This document shows, in pieces, positions 44,394 to 53,970 of a stretch of 64,000 nucleotides of DNA. This stretch comes from an uncultured Lachnospiraceae bacterium. Its GTDB lineage: Bacteria; Bacillota; Clostridia; Lachnospirales; Lachnospiraceae. Position numbers and translations under genes: made by a program. Below the pieces are notes generated by a model. That model was not told where the DNA came from. It worked only from the letters and a program-made list of their open reading frames with translations, and made no database searches. Position 1 is the first letter of the stretch; each line of letters opens with the position of its first letter. The stretch lies in NCBI GenBank assembly GCA_900550235.1, contig URRQ01000005.1, forward strand, positions 7,827 through 71,826, read 5' to 3'.

Positions 44394-47129
44394 TTATTCT
44401 CCTGTTATAAGTTTTACTGTGCTTCCGTCTGATTTTTGTTTTGTGACAATGATCTGCTTTTCTATTCTTTCTTTCAATTCCGCCACATGGGAAATGATTC
44501 CTACAAGACGATTTCCATCTGCCAAATTCAGCAATGCTTTTACCGCCTGATCCAACGTTTCCTCATCTAAAGAACCAAATCCTTCATCTATGAACATCGC
44601 ATCCAATTGAATTCCTCCTGCCTCTGATTGAATCTCATCAGATAACCCCAAAGCGAGTGCGAGAGATGCTTGAAATGATTCTCCACCGGAAAGAGTTCGA
44701 ACACTTCGTATACTACCATTGTAATGATCAATCACATCTAATTCAAGACCACTTTGACTTCTCAGATTTTCCGCAGTTTCTCTTCGCTTTAATTCATACT
44801 GTCCGCCGGACATCATCATGAATCTGGTGTTTGCTCTTGCTATGATCCGATTGAAATGACTCATTTGAATGTAAGTTTCCAACATAATCTTTTCTTTCCC
44901 ACTTACGTTTCCGTTAGCTGTATTGGAAAGAGTTTTTACCATTTTCCATTGTTCTTCAACATTCTGTAGTTTTTCAAACTGTCCTTGGATTGCGTTTTCA
45001 ACTCGCTTGTTCATTTGATAGTCTGTAACTGTTTTTTCTTTTTTCAAAAGAATCTCACGTTTTTTCTGCATACAACTTTGTTGCTGTTCCAAGAGTTCTG
45101 CATACTTTGAATCTTGAAATCCATCCAATTGCTCTTGTAACGTCTGTATTTTTGCAGTTTTACTTTGTATGGTTTCTTTTGTAGTTCGATACTGCTCTTC
45201 CGCACTACGATATGCCAAATCAAGAGCATTCTTCTGATCTTTTTTCTTTTCGAGCGCTTGTAAGGCGTCTTTCTTACTTGTATACGACAGAACAGAGATT
45301 GCCTTTTCATAACGTTCTGTTAAAATAGCGCATTCCCGTTCCATTTCATGATATCGACGTTCTTTTTCCTCCAGCATTTCGTCCCATTTTTTCAAATAAG
45401 ACTCTCCTTTTTCATTCTGCTCTTCCAGTATCTTTTTTTGCTGAATCGCTTGATTTGCTCGTTTTCGCTGTTCGTTTATCGTGCTCTCTTGTATGTGCAG
45501 ACACTGTACACGCTCTTCTAGTGACGATGAAATCGACTGCGGAATTTCTCCAAATAATTCTTTGCATGTTTCTTCCAACTGTTTTTTCTTTTCTTCCAGT
45601 TGTCCTTTCGTTTTACCGGCCTTTTCACTTAATAAAAAGACTTGATCGGATAACTTTTGATTTTTTTCCTTGATACGCTTTAGTTCCTCTTCTGTACAAG
45701 TCGATTCTTGTATTTTTGCAGGATTTGGATGATGAGTCGCCCCACAGACCGGACAAGGCGCACCCTCTTCCAAATGTTCAGCCAATATTCCAGCCTGCCC
45801 ATCTAAGAAATTCTGTTCCATCTGTTCAAAAATCTTTCGAATCCGTATGCTTTCTGCATTCCCCTTCTGATAGTCTTCCTGTGCATTTTTCAACCGTTTT
45901 GCCAATTCTCGATACTCAACGAGAACCTTTTGGAAATTGCGAACCTTCGCTTTTTCTTCCTTTACTTTCTGCTCCTCTTGTTCCAAACGTACACACCGTG
46001 CATCCAAATCTTGATACTGCACAAGCAGCTCTTTTATTTTTTGTAGTTTTCCCGTTCCGTTTTCCTTTTTCTCTTTTAAATCTTCTCTTTCTTTTTTCAA
46101 AGCAGACGTCTGAGCCTCTGCCTTCGTTTTTTGTTCCAAGATATGATCGGCTTCTTCATACAGTGAAAGTTTTTCTTCAGATCCTGCAATATCCAATGCT
46201 AACTTTTCTCTCTCCGGCTGCCGTTTTTCCTCTGCCTTTAAAACTTCTTCTATTTCTGGCATCCGCGAAATCCACACAGCCAATTCTTCATTGATCCGTA
46301 CAAGTTCTTGTTCTGCACGCTTTTGATTTTCCGCTTTCCCAATTGCCTTTTGAATCCCTGCAATCTGTTCTTCCAAACACTCCAAGTTATAGTCACATTC
46401 CAGAATTGTCTTTTTCTCATCTTCTATTAAACATGCTAAAAATTGCAACGTCTCTTCTACAGTATTGTCTTTTCGTTCGTCATCCGAATGAATTTCCGTC
46501 TTATATTGTTGGATACTTTTCGTCAATTGCTCATACTCTATTCGGAGTGTACCGGACATAGTCTTTAAGCGTTCCTGCAGAATCTGATACTCTTTTGTAT
46601 GAAATATTTCTCGAAAAATCTTACTTCTATCCTCTGTTTTTGCAAAAAGCAGTTTCAGAAAATCACCCTGAGCGATCATAGCTATTTGCGTAAATTGGCC
46701 TCGATCCAGTCCAATCAACTCGACGACTGCCTTCGTCACTTCTTTGCTCTTCGTAATAATTTTCCCATCTGGATACTCCAATTGAGCATCTGCTTTTTCT
46801 GTCGTCAGTCCTTTTCCTTTTTTTGCAGGCCTTAAATATTCCGGATTCCTACGCACCCGATACACTTCGTTACGATACTGGAATTCTAACTCTACAAACG
46901 TTGGTGTTTCTTCCTTTGCATATTTACTTCGAAACATATCTGACTCTCGATTATTTCCACTCGCTTCTCCGTAAAGTGCAAATGCGATTCCATCAAATAT
47001 CGTAGTCTTACCTGCTCCCGTATCTCCGGTAATCAAATAAAGTCCCCGCTCACCAAGCTGTTCAAAATCAACCTTCACTTCTCCCGCATACGGTCCAAAA
47101 GCAGACATGGTAAGTTTTAATGGTTTCAT
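44394..47129 (-). CDS. sbcC: Exonuclease SbcC (Rad50-type ATPase)
   Basis: SMC-like ATPase subunit of the SbcCD nuclease, which opens hairpins and double-strand ends; 911 residues. The N-terminal ATPase half has Walker A GDTGAGKTTIFDG. Long coiled coils (about 200-700) flank the zinc hook CPVCG near residue 465. The C-terminal half has the signature LSGGESFQASLALALG and Walker B AMFIDEGFGSLDE. It begins immediately after the sbcD stop. Confidence 0.96.
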   Translation of the reverse strand: MKPLKLTMSAFGPYAGEVKVDFEQLGERGLYLITGDTGAGKTTIFDGIAFALYGEASGNNRESDMFRSKYAKEETPTFVELEFQYRNEVYRVRRNPEYLRPAKKGKGLTTEKADAQLEYPDGKIITKSKEVTKAVVELIGLDRGQFTQIAMIAQGDFLKLLFAKTEDRSKIFREIFHTKEYQILQERLKTMSGTLRIEYEQLTKSIQQYKTEIHSDDERKDNTVEETLQFLACLIEDEKKTILECDYNLECLEEQIAGIQKAIGKAENQKRAEQELVRINEELAVWISRMPEIEEVLKAEEKRQPEREKLALDIAGSEEKLSLYEEADHILEQKTKAEAQTSALKKEREDLKEKKENGTGKLQKIKELLVQYQDLDARCVRLEQEEQKVKEEKAKVRNFQKVLVEYRELAKRLKNAQEDYQKGNAESIRIRKIFEQMEQNFLDGQAGILAEHLEEGAPCPVCGATHHPNPAKIQESTCTEEELKRIKEKNQKLSDQVFLLSEKAGKTKGQLEEKKKQLEETCKELFGEIPQSISSSLEERVQCLHIQESTINEQRKRANQAIQQKKILEEQNEKGESYLKKWDEMLEEKERRYHEMERECAILTERYEKAISVLSYTSKKDALQALEKKKDQKNALDLAYRSAEEQYRTTKETIQSKTAKIQTLQEQLDGFQDSKYAELLEQQQSCMQKKREILLKKEKTVTDYQMNKRVENAIQGQFEKLQNVEEQWKMVKTLSNTANGNVSGKEKIMLETYIQMSHFNRIIARANTRFMMMSGGQYELKRRETAENLRSQSGLELDVIDHYNGSIRSVRTLSGGESFQASLALALGLSDEIQSEAGGIQLDAMFIDEGFGSLDEETLDQAVKALLNLADGNRLVGIISHVAELKERIEKQIIVTKQKSDGSTVKLITGE

Positions 47130-48266
47130 CTAAGATTCCTCCCATATTTCTTCAATCAGTAACTGCAAAAACTTCTGTTGCTCTTCTGACATGTTCTGAT
47201 TATTTTGAAGTTCATATAATTCGCCAAATAACTCCATCGGTGTTTTTTGCTTGATATGCTTTGCTTCTTCAATATTTTGACTCATTTTCGTTCGTTTATT
47301 GTCATAATCTATTTTCATAATATTAGGATAAACCACTCGAAGCTTATTCAAAACATCCGGGATATCTTCTTCATCTGTAAGGGTCACATGCATATAGTTG
47401 TCGCATGTTTGCTTTTGATAAAACTGTTTCGACACCAATTCTTCATAAGTTCCTTTGATTTCACATAGATCACGCAAAGGAGAAAGCGGAACTGTCCGAA
47501 TCGTCACCTCATCTTTTTCCCGTAACTCCACAACTGTAACAGATTTTTGATGTGTACTTTCTGAAAATGAATATTTTAATGGCGACCCGCAATATCGTAT
47601 CTTATCTCCAGCCATATTCTGCGGTCTATGTATATGCCCCAATGCAACATAATCAAACACAGCAAAACGAGAGGCATTGACATTGTCTATGCCTCCCACG
47701 GATATTTCTTCTGACTCCGACCTCAAAGCTCCTGTTACAAACTGGTGTGCCAAAATCACATTTCGTTTCTTCTTGTCTATCTGCATTGCTTCGACTACCG
47801 CTTGAACCGCCTCATCATAGCTATGAATCTCCTCCTGTTCTTCTAGCACACGACGAACATAAACCGGCTTTATAAACGGCAGTAAATATACATTCACCTC
47901 TCCATAAGTATCTTTTAGCACAACAGGAGATGGAATTTGCGTAAATACCGGTGAAACAAACACTTTCTTTTCTTTCATCAGTTCTCCGCCAAACGCCAAT
48001 CGTTCTGCCGAATCATGATTTCCACTGATCAAAAATATATACAAGTCGCGTTTTGCAAGTTCATTTAAAAACCAATCAAACAATTGCACCGCTTCCGCAG
48101 GCGGAACCGGCTTATCATAGATATCTCCCGCAATAAAAACACCGTCTGCATTTTCTTCATCAATGATTGTTAAGATTTCATTCAAGATATAGTTCTGATC
48201 TTCTATCATAGAAAATTCATTCACACGTTTTCCTAAATGCAAATCCGATAAATGAATAAATTTCAT
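47130..48266 (-). CDS. sbcD: Exonuclease SbcD (Mre11-type nuclease)
   Basis: Mn-dependent phosphoesterase subunit of SbcCD; 378 residues. The five calcineurin-like motifs are seen: DLHLGK, GDIYDK, SGNHDS, LAHQFVTG and YVALGHIHRPQ. The C-terminal capping domain is present. It is the first gene of sbcD-sbcC-fliB. Confidence 0.96.
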   Translation of the reverse strand: MKFIHLSDLHLGKRVNEFSMIEDQNYILNEILTIIDEENADGVFIAGDIYDKPVPPAEAVQLFDWFLNELAKRDLYIFLISGNHDSAERLAFGGELMKEKKVFVSPVFTQIPSPVVLKDTYGEVNVYLLPFIKPVYVRRVLEEQEEIHSYDEAVQAVVEAMQIDKKKRNVILAHQFVTGALRSESEEISVGGIDNVNASRFAVFDYVALGHIHRPQNMAGDKIRYCGSPLKYSFSESTHQKSVTVVELREKDEVTIRTVPLSPLRDLCEIKGTYEELVSKQFYQKQTCDNYMHVTLTDEEDIPDVLNKLRVVYPNIMKIDYDNKRTKMSQNIEEAKHIKQKTPMELFGELYELQNNQNMSEEQQKFLQLLIEEIWEES

Positions 48267-48294
48267 CCCTATCCTCTCTACTAATACTGTCTTT

Positions 48295-48822
48295 TTACTT
48301 CCACGTTACTCTGATCTTACAGTCTTCACTCAATTCGCAAGATTCTGCCGTCAGCATGATTCCAGCCTTTTTAAATGCTGCACAAAGACGCATGAACACA
48401 TCGCAAATCACATTCTCATACCGCATATTCTCTTTATATGTAGCATAGCGTTCTTTGTCTTTTATCATCTCCAATGGTAAAATATGTCGTTCCAAATCCC
48501 ATGTCCATATTTTTCCATAATCCAAAAACTGAAACTCCTGAGCATTTGTTTTTTCTCTTCCACATTCCAAATTAGACGGAATCTCTTTTAATTTTTCTTG
48601 ATAAGAGTTCATGACATCATAAATTCGACGCACTTGCTCTTTGGTCATCTTGTACATCTCAATACCAATGATTTCATCAAACAGCTTATATCTGCAATAT
48701 CTCAAATTACCGTTTCCATATAATTCAATAGAAAAACCGCCGTCATCTCCTTCGATTCCCATCTCCGGTCCAATTCGATAGGAAAAAACGATGTGTTCTT
48801 TTCTCAATTCTTCAAACTTCAT
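48295..48822 (-). CDS. Unknown 175-residue protein
   Basis: Soluble and not recognised. Beta-rich N-terminal half (FSIELYGNGNLRYCRYKL), a helical middle (MTKEQVRRIYDVMNSYQEKLKEI), then WTWDLERHILPLEM and a helix with ICDVFMRLCAAFKKAGI. The ATG at 48822 is preceded by AAGGGGTAAG. It lies 28 bases upstream of sbcD, so it may be in that operon. Confidence 0.65.
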   Translation of the reverse strand: MKFEELRKEHIVFSYRIGPEMGIEGDDGGFSIELYGNGNLRYCRYKLFDEIIGIEMYKMTKEQVRRIYDVMNSYQEKLKEIPSNLECGREKTNAQEFQFLDYGKIWTWDLERHILPLEMIKDKERYATYKENMRYENVICDVFMRLCAAFKKAGIMLTAESCELSEDCKIRVTWK

Positions 48823-48853
48823 ACTTACCCCTTATTTCTTTTCTGTCTATTTT

Positions 48854-49715
48854 TTAATCTGCCTTAATTGCCCAGCGCATTTTTGTAGAACGGGCGCGAC
48901 TGTTCATATTACATTCTTCGGCAGACGGACGAATTACTTCATTCGCAATCTCTTGATATATACCTGCCTTTTTTAATTCTTTAAATGCTTTCTTTACAAT
49001 CCGATCCTCCCCTGAATGGAATGTAAGAATCGCCACACGCCCACCTGACGCCAATGCTTCCGGAAGTTTTTCCATAAATTCATACAGCACTTCAAATTCA
49101 CTGTTTACATCAATACGAAGCGCTTGGAATACACGGGCACAGGATTTTTTCACCGCATCTTTCCGATCTTTTTCCGGTATGAAACTCAATGCTTCCTCAA
49201 TCACATGCTGCAGCTCTGTTGTTGTTTCAATTGCCTCTCCACGCCGTAGCTTCTCATGTATCAAAGCTGCAATCTCTTCTGCGTAAGGCTCGTCTGAATT
49301 TTCCCAAAGCATACCTGCAAGTTCTTCTTCCGTTACTTCTTTCAGACGCTCTGCCGCAGAAGTCCCTTTTTGTGGATTCAAACGCAGATCAAGAGGCCCC
49401 TCCTTTTTATATGTAAATCCTCTTTCCGGATTATCAATCTGCATGGAAGGCACTCCCAAATCTGCCAGCACAAAATCAAATGGGCCATGTTCTTTGGCTA
49501 CTTGATCTATGCTTGATCTCAAGAAATTCCAAAATCTCTTTTACACAGATAGAGATGTGCATTCCTACCGGTGTTCCTCCCTTTTGAATCACCTTTGCAA
49601 TCGTTTCCGGATACTTTTCCGGCTGTAATTCTTTATATTTTTCCTTGTAATTTCTTGGATGTGTTCCTTTGTATCTCACCCTTCGTTTGTGCTGCACTTC
49701 CTGCTCCACTTTCAT
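48854..49715 (-). pseudogene. RsmH-like rRNA methyltransferase paralogue, internally deleted
   Basis: Remnant of a second RsmH (MraW)-family methyltransferase of the Lachnospiraceae type. The 5' part (49715 to about 49510) encodes a normal N-terminus (RRVRYKGTHPRNY...GMHISICVKEILEFL). The 3' part (about 49505-48854), in another frame, resumes at IDQVAKEHGPFDFVLADLG and continues intact to RARSTKMRWAI. Roughly 60-70 residues with the SAM-binding motif I (the DATLGYGGHT region in relatives) are missing, and the frame is broken. A short direct repeat, AGATCAAG twice within 19 bases, marks the join. The start has AAAGGAGAG. Confidence 0.8.
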
Positions 49716-49743
49716 GCTCTCCTTTTACTTGATACTGCCGTCT

Positions 49744-50874
49744 TTATTTTTGAATTCTCTCTGCAAAATCTTTCATTACTTCAGAAATCTTAATCTGCTG
49801 TGGGCATACTTTTTCACAACTTCTACAGCCAATACACTCTGACGGTCTTTTTTCCTGCTCTACATTTTTCAATACAGATTCCGGAATCTGTTCCAAACCT
49901 GCAAATATATTGTTATTGTATGTCTCTAACAATGATGGAATCTCCAATCCCTTCGGACAATGTGTTGTACAATAACGACAGGCTGTACAAGGAATCATTC
50001 GTCCCATCATACCGTCTGCAATTCTCAAAATCACATTTAATTCTTCCTCATTCAAAGGCTTATCTTCCTCAAACGTCTCAATATTTTCCTTAAGCTGTGT
50101 AAAATTCGACATACCTGAAAGAATCATTTTTACATTCGGAATTGTCTGTAAGAAACGGAATGCCCAAGCCGGAATATTTTCGTCCGGACGTAATTCTGAC
50201 AACTCTTTTTCCGCTTCTACCGACAACGAAGCAAGCTTTCCGCCTCGCAGCGGTTCCATGATCCATACAGGAATATCATATTCTTCTAAAAGTTCCACTT
50301 TCTCTTTTGCTTTCTGATATGTCCAGTCTAAATAGTTAATCTGAAGCTGACAAAATTCAATATGTTCTCCATAGGCTTCTAAGAATCTTCTCATTACGTC
50401 ACAATCTGCATGTGCCGAAAAACCAAGATGACGAATTCTTCCGTTTTCTTTCTGTTTCAATAAATATTCCAGTAGTCCGTATTCTCTATTCAAATATCCA
50501 TCAATGTTTTCTTCTGTTACACTATGGAATAAATAGAAATCAAAATACTCTACACCGCATTTTTCCAACTGTTTCTCAAAAATCTCTTCGATCTTTTTGA
50601 AGTTTTCCTCATCATATCCCGGAAATTTACTTGCAAGATAGAAACTGTCTCTAGGATGTGCGGAAAGCACCTTTCCCATAACCGTTTCAGAATTTCCGTT
50701 ATGATATCCCCATGCCGTATCATAATAATTGATTCCATGCTCCATCGCATAGTCTACCATCTCTGCTGTAGCTTTCTCATCAATCTTGGAATTATCTCCA
50801 TCTATTAATGGAAGTCTCATCGTACCAAGTCCAAGCATGGATAATTGCATACCTTTAAAATCTCTGTAAATCAT
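49744..50874 (-). CDS. Aldo/keto reductase with C-terminal 2[4Fe-4S] ferredoxin domain
   Basis: Oxidoreductase of 376 residues. The AKR barrel has LGLGTMRLP, the catalytic-Tyr loop HGINYYDTAWGYH and the lysine strand YLASKFPG. The C-terminal extension binds two clusters: CTACRYCTTHCPKG and CIGCRSCEKVCPQQI. The substrate is unknown; the family is common in gut Clostridia. The ATG at 50874 has ACGGAGGA upstream; an earlier in-frame start is unsupported. Confidence 0.92.
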   Translation of the reverse strand: MIYRDFKGMQLSMLGLGTMRLPLIDGDNSKIDEKATAEMVDYAMEHGINYYDTAWGYHNGNSETVMGKVLSAHPRDSFYLASKFPGYDEENFKKIEEIFEKQLEKCGVEYFDFYLFHSVTEENIDGYLNREYGLLEYLLKQKENGRIRHLGFSAHADCDVMRRFLEAYGEHIEFCQLQINYLDWTYQKAKEKVELLEEYDIPVWIMEPLRGGKLASLSVEAEKELSELRPDENIPAWAFRFLQTIPNVKMILSGMSNFTQLKENIETFEEDKPLNEEELNVILRIADGMMGRMIPCTACRYCTTHCPKGLEIPSLLETYNNNIFAGLEQIPESVLKNVEQEKRPSECIGCRSCEKVCPQQIKISEVMKDFAERIQK

Positions 50875-50946
50875 AATTATTCCTCCGTTCTCCAGCAAAC
50901 TCATAGTTTTATTATATCAGCAGAACCTTTGAAATACAACAGACCA

Positions 50947-51693
50947 TTATCCCAACTTTCTATTTCGATATTCATTTGCAGACATGCCTGTATATTTCTT
51001 AAACACTCTGGAAAAGTGTGCAATATCCAGAAATCCAACTTGATCCGCAACGTCTCCGACACGGAGCGAAAGGTCATTGAGTAATTGTTTTGCCTCTCGA
51101 ATACGGACTTCATTCAAAAGATCGCAAAAACTTTTCTTTGTATGACCATTCAAAAGTTTACTTAAATGCCATTGACTTACGTACATTTTTTCCGCCAATT
51201 CGCTCAATGTTAATTTTTCCGCATAATGCTCATCTAAATAATCCAACGCATTTTTTACAAGAAAGCTTCCTGCACAGTCTTGCATTTCATCGTCTATAAA
51301 TGTCGTTCCTTGTTTTCGTTTTTCCAACTTATTTACCATAAACTGGACAGCCTCTTCCAGTTCTGACAGATTGGAGGGTTTTAACAAGAACCGGCTTACA
51401 CCCAAATTAATTGCAGTCTGTGCAAATTCAAAATCACGGTATCCCGTCAAGATTGTAAACATCATATCCGGATGACCTACTCGAAGTGACGTGATCATCT
51501 GCAAACCTTGCATACCGGGCATTGCAATATCTGTAAAAACAATATCCGGTTTCTTTTTCTCTATCAGCTCCAAACCTTCCTTCCCGTCAAATGCCGTTCC
51601 AACAATCTGACAGTCATAGTATTCCCATTTGATGACTCTCGAAAGCCCCTCAACTATAATCGGTTCGTCATCAACTATTACTACTTTATACAT
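50947..51693 (-). CDS. YesN-type response regulator with AraC output domain
   Basis: Response regulator of 248 residues. The receiver domain has VDDEP at the start and the phospho-acceptor Asp in DIVFTDIAMPG; an AraC-type double helix-turn-helix fills the C-terminus (LSELAEKMYVSQWHLSKLL, VGDVADQVGFLDIAHFSRVF). Its start overlaps the sensor kinase stop by eight bases. Such pairs usually control carbohydrate uptake genes, but no ABC transporter is adjacent. Confidence 0.93.
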   Translation of the reverse strand: MYKVVIVDDEPIIVEGLSRVIKWEYYDCQIVGTAFDGKEGLELIEKKKPDIVFTDIAMPGMQGLQMITSLRVGHPDMMFTILTGYRDFEFAQTAINLGVSRFLLKPSNLSELEEAVQFMVNKLEKRKQGTTFIDDEMQDCAGSFLVKNALDYLDEHYAEKLTLSELAEKMYVSQWHLSKLLNGHTKKSFCDLLNEVRIREAKQLLNDLSLRVGDVADQVGFLDIAHFSRVFKKYTGMSANEYRNRKLG

Positions 51694-53464
51694 ATAATCC
51701 TTCCTTTAAACATATTCTTTCTATATTACATGATGCCAAGATGATAAGTCTTGCGCATACGTGATTTTCATCACTTTGTATGATCTTTAATCCGCAGGGT
51801 TCTCCATATAAGATTCTCAAACGTTGATGTACATTGGTAATCCCCATACTCCCTGACGATTCTGTTTTTCGGTCATAATCCCCCTGCAATAAGCTTCTTA
51901 TTTTATCCTTTGCATATTGATCAAGCTTCCCTTCGTTGATAATTTCCAAATAAAGATATTCTCCTTCCGAATACCCTCGTAAAACCAGTTCTCTTGTTCC
52001 CTGATGACGAAATCCTGCCCCATACTCTACAGCATTTTCCAAAATTGGCTGGATAATCAATCGTGGAACCATATAATCCATAATCTCATCCGGTATTTCT
52101 TTTACGATTTTCAGACGGTTACCAAAACGCTCCGAAATAATATACAAATATGCATCTACGTAGCTCATTTCTTGTGAAAGAGTGACTTCCGGTTCATGTT
52201 TGCGATCAATTCCTGCATTCATAATCGTAGCCAACGCTCCTATCATTTGAGATACTTTTTCATTTCCGGAAAGTCTTGCCTCCCAATTGATAATTTCCAA
52301 TGTATTATTCATAAAATGTGGATTCAGATGTGACTGCAATGCCATGATCTTCGCATCTCGAAGCGCCAATTCTTCTTCGTAAATATGATCAAACCAGTTT
52401 TTCAATACTTTTGACATATGATTAAATGCTTCTGTCAGATTTTGAAATTCTTTGTTTTGTGGTTCATAGTCTAACGTATATCCTAACTTTCCTTTCTTGA
52501 TTTCTTCTGCTCCGCTTAATATCTTTTCAATCGGCTCGGAAACATGTTTGGAAAATATTCGCATCAATACAAGTAACATAGGAATCAAGCATAAAGCAAT
52601 TCCTAACAGAATAGTCTCATATCCTAAAAATGGTTTAAATGCAATGCTGTCGTCAAATCTCACGAACATTGTGAAATGAAAAATCCCCGCATTCACCTCG
52701 TGATAAATACGAAGAATTCCATCTTTCCACATATAACCGGAATCATCTCCTACTTTTTTAAAATCTACTTCCTCTTCTGTTGCCTTTGTTCCCAACAATT
52801 GCAATACGAAATCATCCAGATACATCGTCACAGAGGTTCCTCTCTCATATGAAGCATATCGTTCCAAACCATATTCCTGATTGATTTTCAACGCAAGTAC
52901 CGCTATCCTGTTATCATTCAGATCATAAACATTTCTTACAAGATACAATTTTTTCCCATAGACACAAAATTTAGTTTCCTCTCGCATCATTTCTGCAAAC
53001 TCTATTAGTTTTTCTCCATCTTCCTCCCAGTAATTCTGCATATATCTGGAATCTCTCGTGAAACTCTTGCGAAAAAAACTGCTATTTAAAGCATTGGGAT
53101 TTTCCAAAAACCATAGTTTTGCCGTATCCACAATTTCCTGACTTCCATATTTTTGACTCATCTGTTCCTTAGACAACGCCAAGAACTCTTCTTCCGTTAT
53201 CTTTCCTTCTTCATAATCATGAAAGCCCGAGATAATTTCCCCTTCATATGATATTGCTCTTGATAGTTGTATTACTTTTTGAAACCGTTCAACTGTTGTT
53301 CGGTCATGATACTTTAGTTGTGTGATCTGCTGTAAGATTTTACTGTGAAAGTGATTACTGTTGATATAATAAAAATGACATAAGACAATCATTGCCATAG
53401 GAATCAAACAACAGACCGTAACCAAAACCGTCAAACGTGACTTAATTGATATTTTCTTTCGCAT
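51686..53464 (-). CDS. YesM-type sensor histidine kinase
   Basis: Membrane sensor of 592 residues. Two membrane helices (about 10-32 and 282-303) enclose an extracellular sensing domain of about 250 residues; a HAMP domain follows. The His_kinase domain has the phospho-acceptor His in LQSHLNPHFMNNTLEIINWE, and the ATPase domain has QPILENAVEYG and SGSMGITNVHQRL. I chose the ATG at 53464 preceded by GGAGA; the preceding in-frame 20 codons lie over the promoter region (TATAAT, minus strand, at 53530-53535). Confidence 0.93.
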   Translation of the reverse strand: MRKKISIKSRLTVLVTVCCLIPMAMIVLCHFYYINSNHFHSKILQQITQLKYHDRTTVERFQKVIQLSRAISYEGEIISGFHDYEEGKITEEEFLALSKEQMSQKYGSQEIVDTAKLWFLENPNALNSSFFRKSFTRDSRYMQNYWEEDGEKLIEFAEMMREETKFCVYGKKLYLVRNVYDLNDNRIAVLALKINQEYGLERYASYERGTSVTMYLDDFVLQLLGTKATEEEVDFKKVGDDSGYMWKDGILRIYHEVNAGIFHFTMFVRFDDSIAFKPFLGYETILLGIALCLIPMLLVLMRIFSKHVSEPIEKILSGAEEIKKGKLGYTLDYEPQNKEFQNLTEAFNHMSKVLKNWFDHIYEEELALRDAKIMALQSHLNPHFMNNTLEIINWEARLSGNEKVSQMIGALATIMNAGIDRKHEPEVTLSQEMSYVDAYLYIISERFGNRLKIVKEIPDEIMDYMVPRLIIQPILENAVEYGAGFRHQGTRELVLRGYSEGEYLYLEIINEGKLDQYAKDKIRSLLQGDYDRKTESSGSMGITNVHQRLRILYGEPCGLKIIQSDENHVCARLIILASCNIERICLKEGLYV

Positions 53465-53635
53465 CTCTCTTCTCCTTTTTCTCCTGTCATATCCTACCAC
53501 AAATTTCCTATTATTCACAATCATTTTCCATTATATTCCAACAATATTAATTGAAATAGTGCAAAACATGCCAAAATTTGTATAAATTTGTTCAATTTGC
53601 ATTTTACGACATAGATTTCCTAATAACTACGTCAT

Positions 53636-53668
53636 GAAAAAAGATGAACCTTTAAATTCAGTCCATCT
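53636..53668 (-). terminator. Terminator of the 86-residue unknown gene
   Basis: On the minus strand a GATGGAC...GTTCATC stem contains the stop codon region and is followed by TTTTTT. Confidence 0.65.
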
Positions 53669-53918
53669 CTTCTACTCTTTGATTCAGCCATTCTACCGCT
53701 TCCCATATTCCATCCGTTGTAAAGGGAAAATCTTTGGATTTTTTTTCTTCTGCTTTTGTTGCCTCCCAGCAGTATTGCCCCAACCAATAAGAAGCTCTTA
53801 ATACATCTTCCTCTTCGCTTTTTTCTTTATATAGTCGAAAACGTAATTTCCCATCACTTCCTGTAAAGGCCTCTTTTTTTAACAAATTGATACTGATCAT
53901 GCCTTTCAAATCTATCAT
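53658..53918 (-). CDS. Unknown 86-residue protein
   Basis: Small soluble protein, not recognised. Its N-terminus (MIDLKGMISINLLKKEAFTGS) is followed by KLRFRLYKEK and a helical C-terminal half rich in Trp (ASYWLGQYCWEAT, GIWEAVEWLNQRV). The ATG at 53918 follows GGTGAGGA, and a terminator lies at its stop. It sits between the pyridoxamine kinase and the YesM kinase, 50 bases after the former. Confidence 0.65.
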   Translation of the reverse strand: MIDLKGMISINLLKKEAFTGSDGKLRFRLYKEKSEEEDVLRASYWLGQYCWEATKAEEKKSKDFPFTTDGIWEAVEWLNQRVEEMD

Positions 53919-53970
53919 AGTATCCTCACCTTTCTCAAAATCTATCCTTAATTTTTCCCATTCCCAACCT

